The notes: generated by a model from the letters alone, not told the origin. A stretch of DNA of 64,000 nucleotides from MFAQ01 sp964429015 (GCA_964429015.1 CAYSAM010000002.1:29439-93438); one strand, 5' to 3'. Shown: positions 7,823-16,740, counted from the stretch's first letter. Numbers and translations: made by a program.

Positions 7823-8871
7823 CTCAACTCTACTTTCTTTGCCGACTTAAACATATCCGCATCCCCCTCGTCTGCCGTAGTCACTATAACCTGCCTTCCT
7901 TCAGTCACCCTCAAAACCTCTTGCTTATGAATATTATCTAGTTCTGAAAAAATATCATCTAGTAGTAATAAAGCTTTTTTCTTTCCTCTTTCCTCCAAAA
8001 AATAAATCTCACCCATCTTCATCGCCAAAACCGCCATTCTTTGCTCACCCCTAGAACCAAAAGTACTTAGGTTTCTCTCATTCTCTGTCACCACCAAGTC
8101 GTCCTTATGCGGACCCACCAAGGTGTATCCTACTGCCACCTCAGCGTCTTTATACTGGGCTAGTCTACTTTCACTTATAGTACTCATTTCGTAATTAAGT
8201 TTCACCTTTTTAAACAGCTCACTTTTTCCAAACAAATCATTAATATACTGCACCAGTTCTTGTCTTTTTACCGTTACTATATTTCCGTGTTTAATTAGTA
8301 GTCCGTCCCAAAAAGTCAAAGCATATCTATTTGCTGACCCATCTCTTATTGCGTCGAGTATCTTATTTCTCCTACGTAAAGCCTGTTCATAAGTCGTAAT
8401 ACTGTTTTCATAAATTTTATCAGCTTGGCTTAGTAATCTATCCATAAATTTTCTACGTACGTCCGCCGAACCACTCACAAGTTCCACGTCTTCCGGTCGA
8501 AAAATCACAATTGGCAACAGTCCCAACAAATCTTTTCTTCTGCGAGAAACTCCATCAATTAAATACTTTCTTTTATTTACCACCTTGCCCATCACCACTC
8601 CGCCATTCACCATCACTTCAATTTCTTGAGTATCCCCATCCTCCCAGACGATATCTGCTTTTACTTTTCCTAGCTCACACCCAAATCTCACCATCTCTTC
8701 TGTGCGCCTGGCTCTAAAGCTCTCACCCAAACTAGTGAGGTAAACAGCTTCCAATATATTTGTTTTCCCTTTGGCATTTTCTCCAAAAATCACATTAACT
8801 CCAGGTTCAAAATCTAGTTCCTTTTCTTCGTAATTTCTAAAATCAGTTAAGCTAAGTTTCCTTATTCCCAC
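7819..8871 (-). CDS. recF: DNA replication and repair protein RecF
   Basis: About 350 residues of the SMC-like ATPase RecF, which helps load RecA on gapped DNA. Seen: Walker A FGENAKGKTNILEAVYL, the RecF-specific LGESFRARR, ABC signature FGSRGEQRMAVLA, and Walker B LLLLDDIFSELD. A longer frame starts with TTG at 8895, but the GTG at 8871 is preferred: it gives a family-like N-terminus (GIRKLSLTDFRNYEE) and lies 6 bases after TATACT (8878-8883). No other recombination or dnaA/dnaN gene is adjacent. Confidence 0.92.
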   Translation of the reverse strand: MGIRKLSLTDFRNYEEKELDFEPGVNVIFGENAKGKTNILEAVYLTSLGESFRARRTEEMVRFGCELGKVKADIVWEDGDTQEIEVMVNGGVVMGKVVNKRKYLIDGVSRRRKDLLGLLPIVIFRPEDVELVSGSADVRRKFMDRLLSQADKIYENSITTYEQALRRRNKILDAIRDGSANRYALTFWDGLLIKHGNIVTVKRQELVQYINDLFGKSELFKKVKLNYEMSTISESRLAQYKDAEVAVGYTLVGPHKDDLVVTENERNLSTFGSRGEQRMAVLAMKMGEIYFLEERGKKKALLLLDDIFSELDNIHKQEVLRVTEGRQVIVTTADEGDADMFKSAKKVELS

Positions 8872-8877
8872 GCCTAA

Positions 8878-8887
8878 AGTATACAAT
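8878..8887. promoter_or_regulatory. Overlapping divergent -10 elements of recF and the DMT transporter
   Basis: The ten bases AGTATACAAT read TATACT leftward (6 bases before the recF GTG) and TACAAT rightward (8 bases before ATG 8896). The two polymerases would compete for the same site. Confidence 0.5.
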
Positions 8888-8895
8888 AGAACCAA

Positions 8896-9750
8896 ATGAA
8901 CTGGTTTTTTCTTACCATTCTAAGTGCTATTTTTGGATCACTTACTAGAATACTTCAAAAAACTCTTTTAAAAGATAAAGATAGCGATCCTTTTGCGTTT
9001 GGATTTGTTTTTCAATTACTAGTATCTTTTCTTTTTCTTTGTTACACATTGGTTACAAACACTTTAGAATTCCCCAACCTTTCTGGTTTACTTTTAAACA
9101 TTTTTATAATGGCTATTTTTTATAGCCTAGGAAACATACTCACTTTTAAAGCATTTAGTCTTGCCGAAGCCTCAGAAGTATCAATCATACTTTCATCAAG
9201 CACTATTTGGTCAGTAATTACCGCCACCATTCTTTTAAACGAAAAAGTCACCACCAAAAATATCATCGGAATAGTATCGATAGTTTTAGGAATTGTTGTC
9301 ATAAACTACACAAAAAAATCATGGATGGTCAACAAAGGGCACCTCTATGCTTTGGCGGGAGCAATGCTGTTTGGATTTGCTTTCACCAACGATGCTTTTA
9401 TTGTCAATCGTTACAGCAGTATTTCTTCATACATGATTATTGCTTTCTCTTTGCCAGCAATTCTGTCGCTAGCTCTAAATCCCAAATCCTTCAAAAAAAT
9501 TAGTACCTATACAAAAAGTTCTGTTCTTCCCAGCTTACTTCTGTGTTCTATTGTTTATGCTTTATCGGCAATTACTATTTTTTCCGCCTACAAAATTGGA
9601 GGCAAAGCTAGTGTAATCTCCCCTATTCAGCAAAGCAGCACCATACTTACTGTTATTTTTAGTTACTTTTTACTAAAAGAAAAGGATAAACTACCAAACA
9701 AAATAATTGGAACCATCCTTACCTTTATCGGAGTCTTATTGCTAATATAA
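8896..9750 (+). CDS. EamA/DMT superfamily transporter
   Basis: 284 residues with about ten hydrophobic helices in two similar halves, the drug/metabolite transporter layout. The first half ends ATILLNEKVTTKNIIGIVSIVLGIVV and the second FSYFLLKEKDKLPNKIIGTILTFIGVLL, the repeated EamA closing motif (ExxxxxxxxGxxLIxxGV). The substrate is unknown. It is convergent with the next gene and overlaps it by 9 bases. Confidence 0.85.
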   Translation: MNWFFLTILSAIFGSLTRILQKTLLKDKDSDPFAFGFVFQLLVSFLFLCYTLVTNTLEFPNLSGLLLNIFIMAIFYSLGNILTFKAFSLAEASEVSIILSSSTIWSVITATILLNEKVTTKNIIGIVSIVLGIVVINYTKKSWMVNKGHLYALAGAMLFGFAFTNDAFIVNRYSSISSYMIIAFSLPAILSLALNPKSFKKISTYTKSSVLPSLLLCSIVYALSAITIFSAYKIGGKASVISPIQQSSTILTVIFSYFLLKEKDKLPNKIIGTILTFIGVLLLI

Positions 9751-10269
9751 CTCTGGGTTCTTAAAAGGAATGAGTGCCAATATAATCGCTGGTTCATAAT
9801 AAGTAGATCTAGTCAACACATCATCTGTTAATATTCCAACCGCTCCTGTAGACTGTTTTGAATTTGTTCTTCCAAAAACAATGTCGTCTGCTTCACCCAA
9901 CTCTTTTCCTTGTTTTACCAGCTCTGCAACTTTAGTTGGTAAAAAGAAAGATCCGCTTCTCCCTTTACCCACTTTGCCCTCTTTAGAAATAACCACCATC
10001 CAAGCAAATGCCTCCAATTCACCACCAACTTCCTCCAAACCACCTTCAATACCCACCCAATAATCAGCCTCAATCATTTTAAAAACATTTTTTGCTCTAT
10101 TTGTCGCTCCCAACAGTGTTTCTTTTTCACTCATAGGTTGATCAGATACTTCAGAAGGTGCCGATAACCCCTCAAATTCAAAAACTTCTTTGGGAAACAT
10201 TTTCTCAAAACCTATTTTCGTCGTATTTATTTTAACCGGGTTATTTGAAGCAATTACAACTTTTTTCAT
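9742..10269 (-). CDS. yjjX: Inosine/xanthosine triphosphatase (YjjX/DUF84 family)
   Basis: 175 residues from the ATG at 10269, giving MKKVVIASNNPVKINTTKIG, the family's canonical N-terminus; an upstream in-frame start would add 11 unrelated residues. Other marks: SGVSDQPM-like SEVSDQPMSEKETLLGATNRA, DYWVGIEGG, and DDIVFGRTNSKQSTGAVGIL. The enzyme hydrolyses non-canonical ITP/XTP and so cleans the nucleotide pool. It ends inside the 3' end of the convergent DMT gene. Confidence 0.88.
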   Translation of the reverse strand: MKKVVIASNNPVKINTTKIGFEKMFPKEVFEFEGLSAPSEVSDQPMSEKETLLGATNRAKNVFKMIEADYWVGIEGGLEEVGGELEAFAWMVVISKEGKVGKGRSGSFFLPTKVAELVKQGKELGEADDIVFGRTNSKQSTGAVGILTDDVLTRSTYYEPAIILALIPFKNPELY

Positions 10270-10318
10270 ACTCCAATTATTACATATTAGCCAAAAAACC
10301 AAAAACTATTTAAGGAGA

Positions 10319-10452
10319 GTTTGTGTTTGTTTGTGCGATATTTTGCAAGGTGCGTAAAGCAGGCCCCCTGCAAAGTCAGGGGTTTACGCACCGCAAACAA
10401 GAAAATTTTCTCGCAGGGAAAATCTTTCGGTCGCCAACAAATAAACACAAAC
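10319..10452. other. Highly structured 134-bp non-coding element (three-way-junction RNA or miniature mobile element)
   Basis: No credible gene lies between 10270 and 10494. The element's ends are a 15-base inverted repeat (10319-10333 with 10438-10452, 14 of 15 matching and the last a possible G-U pair). Inside is a hairpin of two perfect arms: GGTGCGTAAA (10349-10358) with TTTACGCACC (10383-10392), and CCCCTG (10365-10370) with CAGGGG (10377-10382), around a 6-base loop and with one 6-base bulge. A second hairpin pairs ATTTTC (10405-10410) with GAAAAT (10418-10423). As RNA this folds into a closing stem plus two arms. As DNA it looks like a short element with terminal inverted repeats. Confidence 0.6.
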
Positions 10453-10494
10453 GATCATATTAAATACTTTTTGCGATACTTCGAATCAAAAAAA

Positions 10495-11358
10495 TCAAAT
10501 CTGACAATCTGGGCAGTAAAAAGTTCCCCTGCCCCCAAGTTTAACTTTTACAATCTTTCCACCACAATTTTTACAGGGCTGCCCCTCTCGCTTATAAGTT
10601 AAAAAGAAATTCTGATATGTTCCCCCCAAACCCTTGGTGTCTACATAATTTGCCGCGCTAGCACCCCCACACTCAATTCCCAAATTAATTACAAACCTCA
10701 CAGCCTCATAAAGCTTTTTGGCTTCCTCTTTAGTCAATTCACACGCCTTTCTAGTAGGTAATATTTTTGCCATATTCAAAGCATCATTAGCATAGATATT
10801 TCCAATCCCTCCCATCAACAGCTGATCAAGTAACACTATTTTTATTGGTCTTTTGTTTTTAATGAGTACCTTTTCAAAGTAATCCAAACTAAACTCCTCA
10901 TCTACTACATCCGGCACTTTTTTAATCTGTAAACTGTTATCTGCCAGCTGTAAACTTACTACTCTCATCCACCCAAAAGCTCTCATATCATTAAAAAACA
11001 AAGCAGAATTGTCATCAAAAACAATCTCTATTCTTGTGTGCTTGCTAGGTAAACTATTAACCCAATCAGCACTAGGATGCCCACCCACAATTCTCTTTCC
11101 CTCACTTTGAGTTCTCTCTATGTATATCAACTGCCCAGTCATCTTTAGGTGAACCTGAACAATAAAATCTGCATTTTCTAGCTCTATCTCCACCATCTTT
11201 GCTACTCTTCCAATTCTTTTAATTTTTCCACCCACAAGAATCTCTTTGTCACCAACGAAATTTTTATCCCTATAAACCTTCACCGTACAAATCACTCTCC
11301 CAACCAAAAAATTATTTAACTGCCTTGCAATAGTTTCTACTTCTGGTAACTCTGGCAT
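10495..11358 (-). CDS. mutM: Formamidopyrimidine-DNA glycosylase
   Basis: 287 residues. It starts MPELPEVETIARQL, with the catalytic Pro2 and Glu3 of Fpg/Nei enzymes. The beta-hairpin Lys is in RVAKMVEIEL (about 54), and the C-terminal zinc finger is CKNCGG...YCPDC. It removes oxidised purines such as 8-oxoguanine. Residues about 133-147 (SLQLADNSLQIK), just after the conserved MRAFGWMRV, are encoded by a family A repeat also found in the ligase gene. The ATG abuts the stop of the upstream glycosyltransferase gene (TAAATG), with no Shine-Dalgarno. It is the last gene of the ftsH run. Confidence 0.94.
   Translation of the reverse strand: MPELPEVETIARQLNNFLVGRVICTVKVYRDKNFVGDKEILVGGKIKRIGRVAKMVEIELENADFIVQVHLKMTGQLIYIERTQSEGKRIVGGHPSADWVNSLPSKHTRIEIVFDDNSALFFNDMRAFGWMRVVSLQLADNSLQIKKVPDVVDEEFSLDYFEKVLIKNKRPIKIVLLDQLLMGGIGNIYANDALNMAKILPTRKACELTKEEAKKLYEAVRFVINLGIECGGASAANYVDTKGLGGTYQNFFLTYKREGQPCKNCGGKIVKVKLGGRGTFYCPDCQI
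10922..10957. repeat. Family A repeat inside mutM
   Basis: AATCTGTAAACTGTTATCT plus degenerate units, in the same frame and orientation as the copy in the ligase gene. It encodes SLQLADNSLQIK, itself a repeat of SLQ-A/T-D. Confidence 0.75.
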
Positions 11359-12468
11359 TTATTTGTCTGTAATCGCCCACTTAATTACCCTCTTTATCTC
11401 ACTCAAAAATCTTTTTTCAGAAAAAATCAAAGCTCGCTTTTGCAACATACTTTTTTTCCACTTAGTTTTCAGAACTTTTTGTATTGCAATCTCCAAAGTT
11501 TTTTCATCTGTATCATTTACCAAAACGCCAGTCTTCCCGTCCAAAACTGATTCTTTAAACCCACCACCATTAAAAGCAATTACCGGAGTTCCCGAAGCCA
11601 TTGCCTCCACCGGAGTAACTCCAAAGTCTTCTTCACGCGCCAGAGCTATAAATCCAGTTGCCTTTGCATATAATCTTGGTAGCTTCAAATCACTAACTCT
11701 ACCCAACAACTCAACTCCTTTAATCTTTGTCAACTTCCTTTTTATATCCGAAAACCCAACCGACTCTCCCGATATCTTCAGTTTATATCCTAGTTTTCTT
11801 ATTGCTTCTGCAGTTTCTACAATTCCCTTGGCACCCACCAATCGTGATACTATCAAAAAATACCCCTCTTTCTTTATACCTCTAGATTTTCTTATAAACT
11901 CTTCCGACCGTACAGGTGGATACACAACCACTGCCTCTTTTCTATAAAATTTCCAAATTCTTTTCTTTACATTTTCTGAGTTTGCAATCCAAAAATTAAC
12001 TCTCTGCGAACTCCATAAATCAAATATTCTCAAAAAATGGTTGACAATAACAGCATAGACTCTCACAATCCAAAATTTTTGCAAATTTATACTAGTTTCG
12101 TATCCATACAAAAATCTAGGAGGTGTGTGACAGTATGCAACCACAGTAGCTTCCTTTCTCACTCGAAATCCTCTTGCAAAATATGAAGAACAAGAAGTAA
12201 TTACCAAATCATAATCTCTAAGATCAATACTCCACCAAACCAAAGGTGCCAAAAATCGAAGGGGGCTATATAAATTAAAATGCTTAAGCAGCCAGCCAAA
12301 CTTACTTTCAACTATCTTTCTGTCCCCAAACTCCTTTGCGCAAACTGAATTTGTTTTTACAAAAGAAGTATATATTGGTGCCTCAGGGTACACATTTGCT
12401 AGCTGCCTCAAAACTCTTTCAGCTCCCCCAAACTCCTTAATATAATCGTGAACAAGTGCTACTTTCAT
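11359..12468 (-). CDS. Glycosyltransferase family 4 (GT-B fold)
   Basis: 369 residues. The N-terminus MKVALVHDYIKEFGGAERVLRQLA has the GGAE acceptor-side motif. The C-terminal Rossmann domain has FLIVSRLVGAKGI and the donor-binding EDFGVTPVEAMASGTPVIAFNGGG (E-x7-E signature). It likely adds a sugar to a cell-surface glycan or lipid; donor and acceptor cannot be read. It overlaps the upstream exonuclease gene by 4 bases (ATGA) and abuts mutM, so it belongs to a mixed operon. Confidence 0.9.
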   Translation of the reverse strand: MKVALVHDYIKEFGGAERVLRQLANVYPEAPIYTSFVKTNSVCAKEFGDRKIVESKFGWLLKHFNLYSPLRFLAPLVWWSIDLRDYDLVITSCSSYFARGFRVRKEATVVAYCHTPPRFLYGYETSINLQKFWIVRVYAVIVNHFLRIFDLWSSQRVNFWIANSENVKKRIWKFYRKEAVVVYPPVRSEEFIRKSRGIKKEGYFLIVSRLVGAKGIVETAEAIRKLGYKLKISGESVGFSDIKRKLTKIKGVELLGRVSDLKLPRLYAKATGFIALAREEDFGVTPVEAMASGTPVIAFNGGGFKESVLDGKTGVLVNDTDEKTLEIAIQKVLKTKWKKSMLQKRALIFSEKRFLSEIKRVIKWAITDK

Positions 12469-13385
12469 ACAAATATATCTACAACATCTTTTTCAAACTT
12501 TTCTTCAGGTAATTTTCCCAGTAAACTCTTAAAGTTTAGTTCTGTTAGTAAGTCCGTCACCTTCTTTTTATCATAGTCACTCATCAAACATTTATCCCAA
12601 TCAAAGTCCAGTGGCACCTCTCTAAAAATTTCTGCCAAATGTCTACTCTTATCTGCCATCTCTCTGTCATCTTCCAACAACATTCTAGTTCTCGGGGCAA
12701 TTTTTGTACTTTCAATATTTTTATATATTTCTTCTACACTTCCAAAATCTTTAACTAATTTAGTGGCGGTTACCTTACCAACCCCTTTAACACCAGGAAT
12801 ATTATCAGATGGATCACCCATCAAACCTTTCAAGTCTATAATTTGTTTTGGTTTCATTCCATAAACTTCCATCACTTTGTCTTCATCAAAAACCACTGAT
12901 TGAGAATATTTATTCTGAATCGGTAAGTATACTACCACTTTTTTCTCTTCAATTAATTGAAGAGCATCTCTGTCTCCTGTTACTATCACCACTTGTACAC
13001 CTACATCATTTTGATTTTTTTCAAACGCAACTTTCGATATTGTCCCAATAATATCATCCGCTTCATATCCCTCAATCCCAAACTGGGGAATATTTAAGGC
13101 TTCAACAACTTCTTTTGTTCTGTCTATCTGTTGCACCAAACTTTCATCCATGGGAGCTCGCTGAGCTTTATAATCCTCAAACTCTTTCTTCCTGAAGGTA
13201 GGTCCTTTTACATCCCAAGCCACAATTACATGAGTTGGTGAAAGTTTATCAATAACCGAAAAAAGCAAAGTTGTAAATCCGTACACTGCCCCAACCAACT
13301 CACCTTTAGGGGTCGTAAAAGGCGGATATGCATGAAAGGCTCTATGTAATAGTGCGTTACCATCTATAAGTATTAGTTTCTTCAT
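12465..13385 (-). CDS. Free-standing 5'-3' exonuclease (PolA N-terminal domain homologue)
   Basis: 306 residues, only the nuclease part of DNA polymerase I, with no polymerase domain. Metal-binding clusters are visible: LILIDGNALLHRAFHA, VIVAWD, GYEADDIIGT, VIVTGDRDALQLI, followed by the helix-hairpin-helix region LMGDPSDNIPGVKGVGKVTA. It would remove RNA primers and flaps during lagging-strand maturation. The start follows ftsH directly (TAAATG). Confidence 0.92.
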   Translation of the reverse strand: MKKLILIDGNALLHRAFHAYPPFTTPKGELVGAVYGFTTLLFSVIDKLSPTHVIVAWDVKGPTFRKKEFEDYKAQRAPMDESLVQQIDRTKEVVEALNIPQFGIEGYEADDIIGTISKVAFEKNQNDVGVQVVIVTGDRDALQLIEEKKVVVYLPIQNKYSQSVVFDEDKVMEVYGMKPKQIIDLKGLMGDPSDNIPGVKGVGKVTATKLVKDFGSVEEIYKNIESTKIAPRTRMLLEDDREMADKSRHLAEIFREVPLDFDWDKCLMSDYDKKKVTDLLTELNFKSLLGKLPEEKFEKDVVDIFV

Positions 13386-15242
13386 TTATTCAAATGAGCC
13401 TTTGCTCACACCTACTATCTCTTCAAATTCTTCTTGCTCCATGGTTTCCACCTCCACAAGTTTCGAAGAAAGCTTATCCAACAGTTTCTTGTGTTTTTTA
13501 ACCACTTTTTCTGCCAAGCTGTAAGCTTCATCGATTTTTTTCTTAATCTCTAGATCTACTTTTGTCTGGGTCGATTCAGACAATTTACCAGATTCACCAG
13601 AAGTGTACCCCCAAGCGTTACTCTCTATAGTTTGGCTCAAAGAAATTGGTCCTAAAACACTCATCCCAAAGTCAATTACCATTCTTCTAGCCACCATTGT
13701 TGCTCTCTCTATGTCATTACTAGCTCCAGCTGTTAGTTCATTAAACACAAGCTTTTCTGCCGCCCTTCCAGCAAGCATCATCGCCATTTCATGTTTCAAT
13801 TCACTTTCTGTTTGCTGGTATTTATCCGTTTTTGGTCTACTCATAGTAAAACCAAGGGCCATTCCTCGAGAAACAATACTAATTCTGTGAATAGGATCAG
13901 TTCCCGAGAGCATGTGCCCCACCAAAGCGTGTCCCATTTCGTGATATGCTGTCATCTTTTTTTCAAGCTCACTAGACAACCTTCTTCTTTCTGGTCCCAT
14001 CTTTACTTTTAAGCTTGCCTCTGCAATATCCTTCATTCCAATTTCTTTATTGTTGTCTCTTGCGGTCAATATAGCCGATTCATTCAACATATTTTCCAAG
14101 TCTGCACCAGAGAACCCCACCGTGCTTTGAGCTACTTTATCCCAATTTACTGTTTTTGCAAACGGTTTACCTTTTTTATGTATCTCCAATATTTCTTTTC
14201 TACCTTTAATATCAGGCAAATCCAAAGTTACTCGTCTATCAAATCTTCCTGGGCGAACTAATGCCGGATCTAGCACATCAGGTCTGTTTGTAGCGGCCAT
14301 TACAATTACGTTTTCATTTTTCGAAAATCCATCCATCTCTACCAAAATTTGGTTTAGAGTTTGTTCGCGTTCATCATGACCACCCATACCACCACTTGCT
14401 CCACGAGCCCTGCCAATTGCATCCATTTCATCAATAAAAATTATCGATGGGGCAGCTTTTTTTGCCGTATCAAAAAGATCTCTTACTCTACTTGCTCCTA
14501 CACCCACCAACATCTCCATAAACTCAGATCCGGCCATAGAGAAAAACGGTACACCCGCTTCTCCAGCTACAGCTCTAGCCAGTAATGTTTTACCAACTCC
14601 AGCTGGTCCTGTCAAAAGAACTCCTTTTGGTGTTCTCGCTCCAAGATCGACATATTTTTTTGAGTTTTTCAAAAAATCTACCACTTCCTCTAGTTCTTTT
14701 TTTGCCTCATCTACTCCAGCTACATCAGAAAACTTCACACTCTGTTTACCTTTAGCAAAAAGTTTTGCCTTGCTCTTACCAATACCGAACATGTCCACAT
14801 TTCCTCCTTGTTTTTTCATCATAAAAAACATCAATAAACCAAATCCTAGTATAGGAAGCAACAAAGAAAACATATCCCAAAATGCTTTGCCAAAGTCTTG
14901 CGAAACCACTTCAATTTTCACCTTACTTTCGTCAATTCCTGCCTTCTGTAGTTGATCTACAAAACTAGAACCTTCCTCTTTTCGCGAAATACCGAGTGGC
15001 TCTACCCCTTTATCATCTTTAGGGTAATAAACCATAATATCGTCCCCTCTAATTTGTACCGTAGTAATTTTTCCTTGTTTTATTTCAGTAATTACTTCCG
15101 ATAAAGACAAGTTTTTTACCAATCCAGTGCTACCCAAAAACAGTTTTATTATGCTAGGAACAAACAAAAACAAAATCAACACCCACATCAAAATTCTTTT
15201 CAAATTAAAGTTTACTTTTAGTTCAATTTTTTTAGTTTGCAT
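13386..15242 (-). CDS. ftsH: ATP-dependent zinc metalloprotease FtsH
   Basis: 618 residues. Two transmembrane segments (about 17-36 and 121-141) flank a small external domain. The AAA+ domain follows: Walker A GPAGVGKT (212-219), Walker B IIFIDEMDAIG, and SRH ATNRPDVLDPALVRPGRFDRR. The protease domain has the zinc site HEMGH (434-438) and a third ligand in TAGASNDIERAT. It degrades misfolded membrane and some soluble proteins. The zinc motif reads HEMGH instead of the usual HEAGH, which still fits HExxH. First gene of the run to the exonuclease, glycosyltransferase and mutM genes. Confidence 0.96.
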   Translation of the reverse strand: MQTKKIELKVNFNLKRILMWVLILFLFVPSIIKLFLGSTGLVKNLSLSEVITEIKQGKITTVQIRGDDIMVYYPKDDKGVEPLGISRKEEGSSFVDQLQKAGIDESKVKIEVVSQDFGKAFWDMFSLLLPILGFGLLMFFMMKKQGGNVDMFGIGKSKAKLFAKGKQSVKFSDVAGVDEAKKELEEVVDFLKNSKKYVDLGARTPKGVLLTGPAGVGKTLLARAVAGEAGVPFFSMAGSEFMEMLVGVGASRVRDLFDTAKKAAPSIIFIDEMDAIGRARGASGGMGGHDEREQTLNQILVEMDGFSKNENVIVMAATNRPDVLDPALVRPGRFDRRVTLDLPDIKGRKEILEIHKKGKPFAKTVNWDKVAQSTVGFSGADLENMLNESAILTARDNNKEIGMKDIAEASLKVKMGPERRRLSSELEKKMTAYHEMGHALVGHMLSGTDPIHRISIVSRGMALGFTMSRPKTDKYQQTESELKHEMAMMLAGRAAEKLVFNELTAGASNDIERATMVARRMVIDFGMSVLGPISLSQTIESNAWGYTSGESGKLSESTQTKVDLEIKKKIDEAYSLAEKVVKKHKKLLDKLSSKLVEVETMEQEEFEEIVGVSKGSFE

Positions 15243-15256
15243 ATTTATTTATCTAA

Positions 15257-15592
15257 CTATCTTACCACCGCTCCAGGCTCTACAGACTCTGGCAAAAAAA
15301 TCATTACTGGTTTTTCAGCACCATCTACCATAAGCACCATCCCTTCCGAAAACTCTTGCCCCATCTTTTTAGGTGTCATATTTAAAATCACTGGCACTTT
15401 CTTACCTACCAATTCTTCGGGTGAATAAAAAGATCTAATTCCAGAAAACAGAGTTTTTTTACCAATCTCCTCACCAAAATCAATTTTGTAGCGAATAAGT
15501 TTCTCGCTCCACTCGGGTGCGTCCGCTTCCACAATCACCCCTGCTCTAATTTCTAACTTTCCAAAATCATCATAATTTATTAGATCTTTCAT
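15257..15592 (-). CDS. Free-standing tRNA-binding (EMAP-II/Trbp111-like) protein
   Basis: 111 residues forming one OB-fold tRNA_bind domain: FGKLEIRAGVIVEADAPEWSEKL, IDFGEEIGKKTLFSGIRSFYSPEELVGK, VILNMTPKKMGQEFSEGMVLM. Homologous domains sit at the C-terminus of bacterial methionyl-tRNA synthetase or stand alone as Trbp111/CsaA. It overlaps trpS by 4 bases, so a role in presenting tRNA to a synthetase is plausible; the partner is unknown. Confidence 0.85.
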   Translation of the reverse strand: MKDLINYDDFGKLEIRAGVIVEADAPEWSEKLIRYKIDFGEEIGKKTLFSGIRSFYSPEELVGKKVPVILNMTPKKMGQEFSEGMVLMVDGAEKPVMIFLPESVEPGAVVR

Positions 15593-16590
15593 ATTTTTTT
15601 AATTCCAATTACCTTATAAACCTCCTCCAAAGTTGCATTGGCTACCATTGCCGCCTTCCCTGCTCCGGTTCTCAGAATCTCTCTCACTTCATCCAAGTTG
15701 TTTTCCAACTCAACTCTTCTTTTTCTTGCTTGTTCAAAAGTTCTCTGGTGTGCCTCAAACAATCGATCTTTAACCTCTACATCCCCAACAGCACCCTGTC
15801 GATATCTTTCTTTCAAAGAATTCACCTCATCTCGGTTGTCGTTCAACAAATCATGAAAGATAAATACAGGGTTACCCTCTACCTTTCCAGGATCTGTAGC
15901 TTTCAGCCTATTAGGATCAGTAAAACATCCTTTTATCTGCTTCCTAATTACTTCAGGATCATCAAAAATACCAATCACGTTTCCTAAACTCTTACTCATC
16001 TTTCTTTCACCATCGGTTCCTATTACCCTACCTGTATCCTTAGATATAAGCGGTTCAGGCAACTTCAAAGTGTCCACAGCATAAGACCTGTTAAAGCTCT
16101 CTGCCATATCTCGAGTTATTTCTACGTGTTGTCTTTGGTCCTCTCCTACAGGTACGCCATCTGGCTTATATAGTAGTATGTCCGCAGCCATCAGTATCGG
16201 ATAGTTAAAAAGCCCCATGTTTATCGACTCTACACTTGCCCCCTTAGAAAGTTTATCCTTAAAGGCGTGCATTCTCTGCATATGGCCATAGGTTACGTAA
16301 TTACCAAGCACTACCATCAATTGAGAGTGAGCTGGTACGTCAGATTGGCGAAAAAAGACACATTTACTAGGATCAAGGCCCAAAGCCAAATAATCCAGAA
16401 CCACGCTAATTATGTTTTTCTCTAGATCCTCTTTTTTCTGAACCGTTGTCAAAGCGTGCAAGTCTGCAACAAAATAGTATGCTTCATGGGTCTCCTGAAG
16501 CTCAATCTGAGGCTTAACCGCCCCAAAGTAGTTCCCAATATGCAAAGCGCTCCCACTTGGAGTAATACCAGACAATATCCTCTTTTTCAT
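15589..16590 (-). CDS. trpS: Tryptophanyl-tRNA synthetase
   Basis: 333 residues, the usual bacterial TrpRS length. Class I signatures: GITPSGSALHIGNYFGAVK (HIGH variant) and GERKMSKSLGN (KMSKS). The C-terminal helical region ends KAAMVANATLEEVYKVIG. A tRNA gene ends just 2 bases before the start codon on the same strand, so the mRNA may be released by tRNA processing. Confidence 0.95.
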   Translation of the reverse strand: MKKRILSGITPSGSALHIGNYFGAVKPQIELQETHEAYYFVADLHALTTVQKKEDLEKNIISVVLDYLALGLDPSKCVFFRQSDVPAHSQLMVVLGNYVTYGHMQRMHAFKDKLSKGASVESINMGLFNYPILMAADILLYKPDGVPVGEDQRQHVEITRDMAESFNRSYAVDTLKLPEPLISKDTGRVIGTDGERKMSKSLGNVIGIFDDPEVIRKQIKGCFTDPNRLKATDPGKVEGNPVFIFHDLLNDNRDEVNSLKERYRQGAVGDVEVKDRLFEAHQRTFEQARKRRVELENNLDEVREILRTGAGKAAMVANATLEEVYKVIGIKKI

Positions 16591-16592
16591 AG

Positions 16593-16666
16593 TAGCTGGG
16601 GCGAGATTCGAACTCGCGCTCTTCGGTTTATGAATCCGATGCTTTAACCAACTAAGCTACCCAGCC
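16593..16666 (-). tRNA. tRNA with CAT anticodon (elongator Met, or Ile2)
   Basis: Minus-strand cloverleaf of 74 nt: acceptor GGCTGGG with CCCAGCT (one G-U), D arm GCTT-AGTTGGTTAA-AGC, anticodon loop TTCATAA, T arm GCGAG-TTCGAAT-CTCGC, discriminator A, no encoded CCA. The anticodon stem TCGGA/ACCGA has an A-A mismatch at 31-39 and lacks the three G-C pairs of initiator tRNA. A Met elongator is most likely, since an Ile(TAT) tRNA nearby already reads AUA. Confidence 0.9.
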
Positions 16667-16731
16667 TCAACTATTTATTTTATCATCACCTAGCCTCAAA
16701 TCACTCTGAGGTGTCACAGTTACCTAAATCA

Positions 16732-16740
16732 TGCTAAAAT
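16732..16740 (+). promoter_or_regulatory. Extended -10 (TGCTAAAAT) before the tRNA-like RNA
   Basis: TGC-TAAAAT would place the transcription start near 16747, about 10 bases before the tRNA-like fold. Confidence 0.45.

Noticed and set aside
8871..8895. TTG start of recF at 8895
   Set aside because: It would place the start upstream of the -10 element and add residues unlike RecF. GTG 8871 fits both promoter spacing and family N-terminus.
10321..10602. Rightward open frame across the structured element and the end of mutM
   Set aside because: It is made of inverted-repeat sequence and antisense of mutM, with no family resemblance. The palindromic structure explains it better.
13386..15242. 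HEMGH in FtsH as an inactivating change
   Set aside because: HExxH and the third ligand are intact; the variable position tolerates Met.
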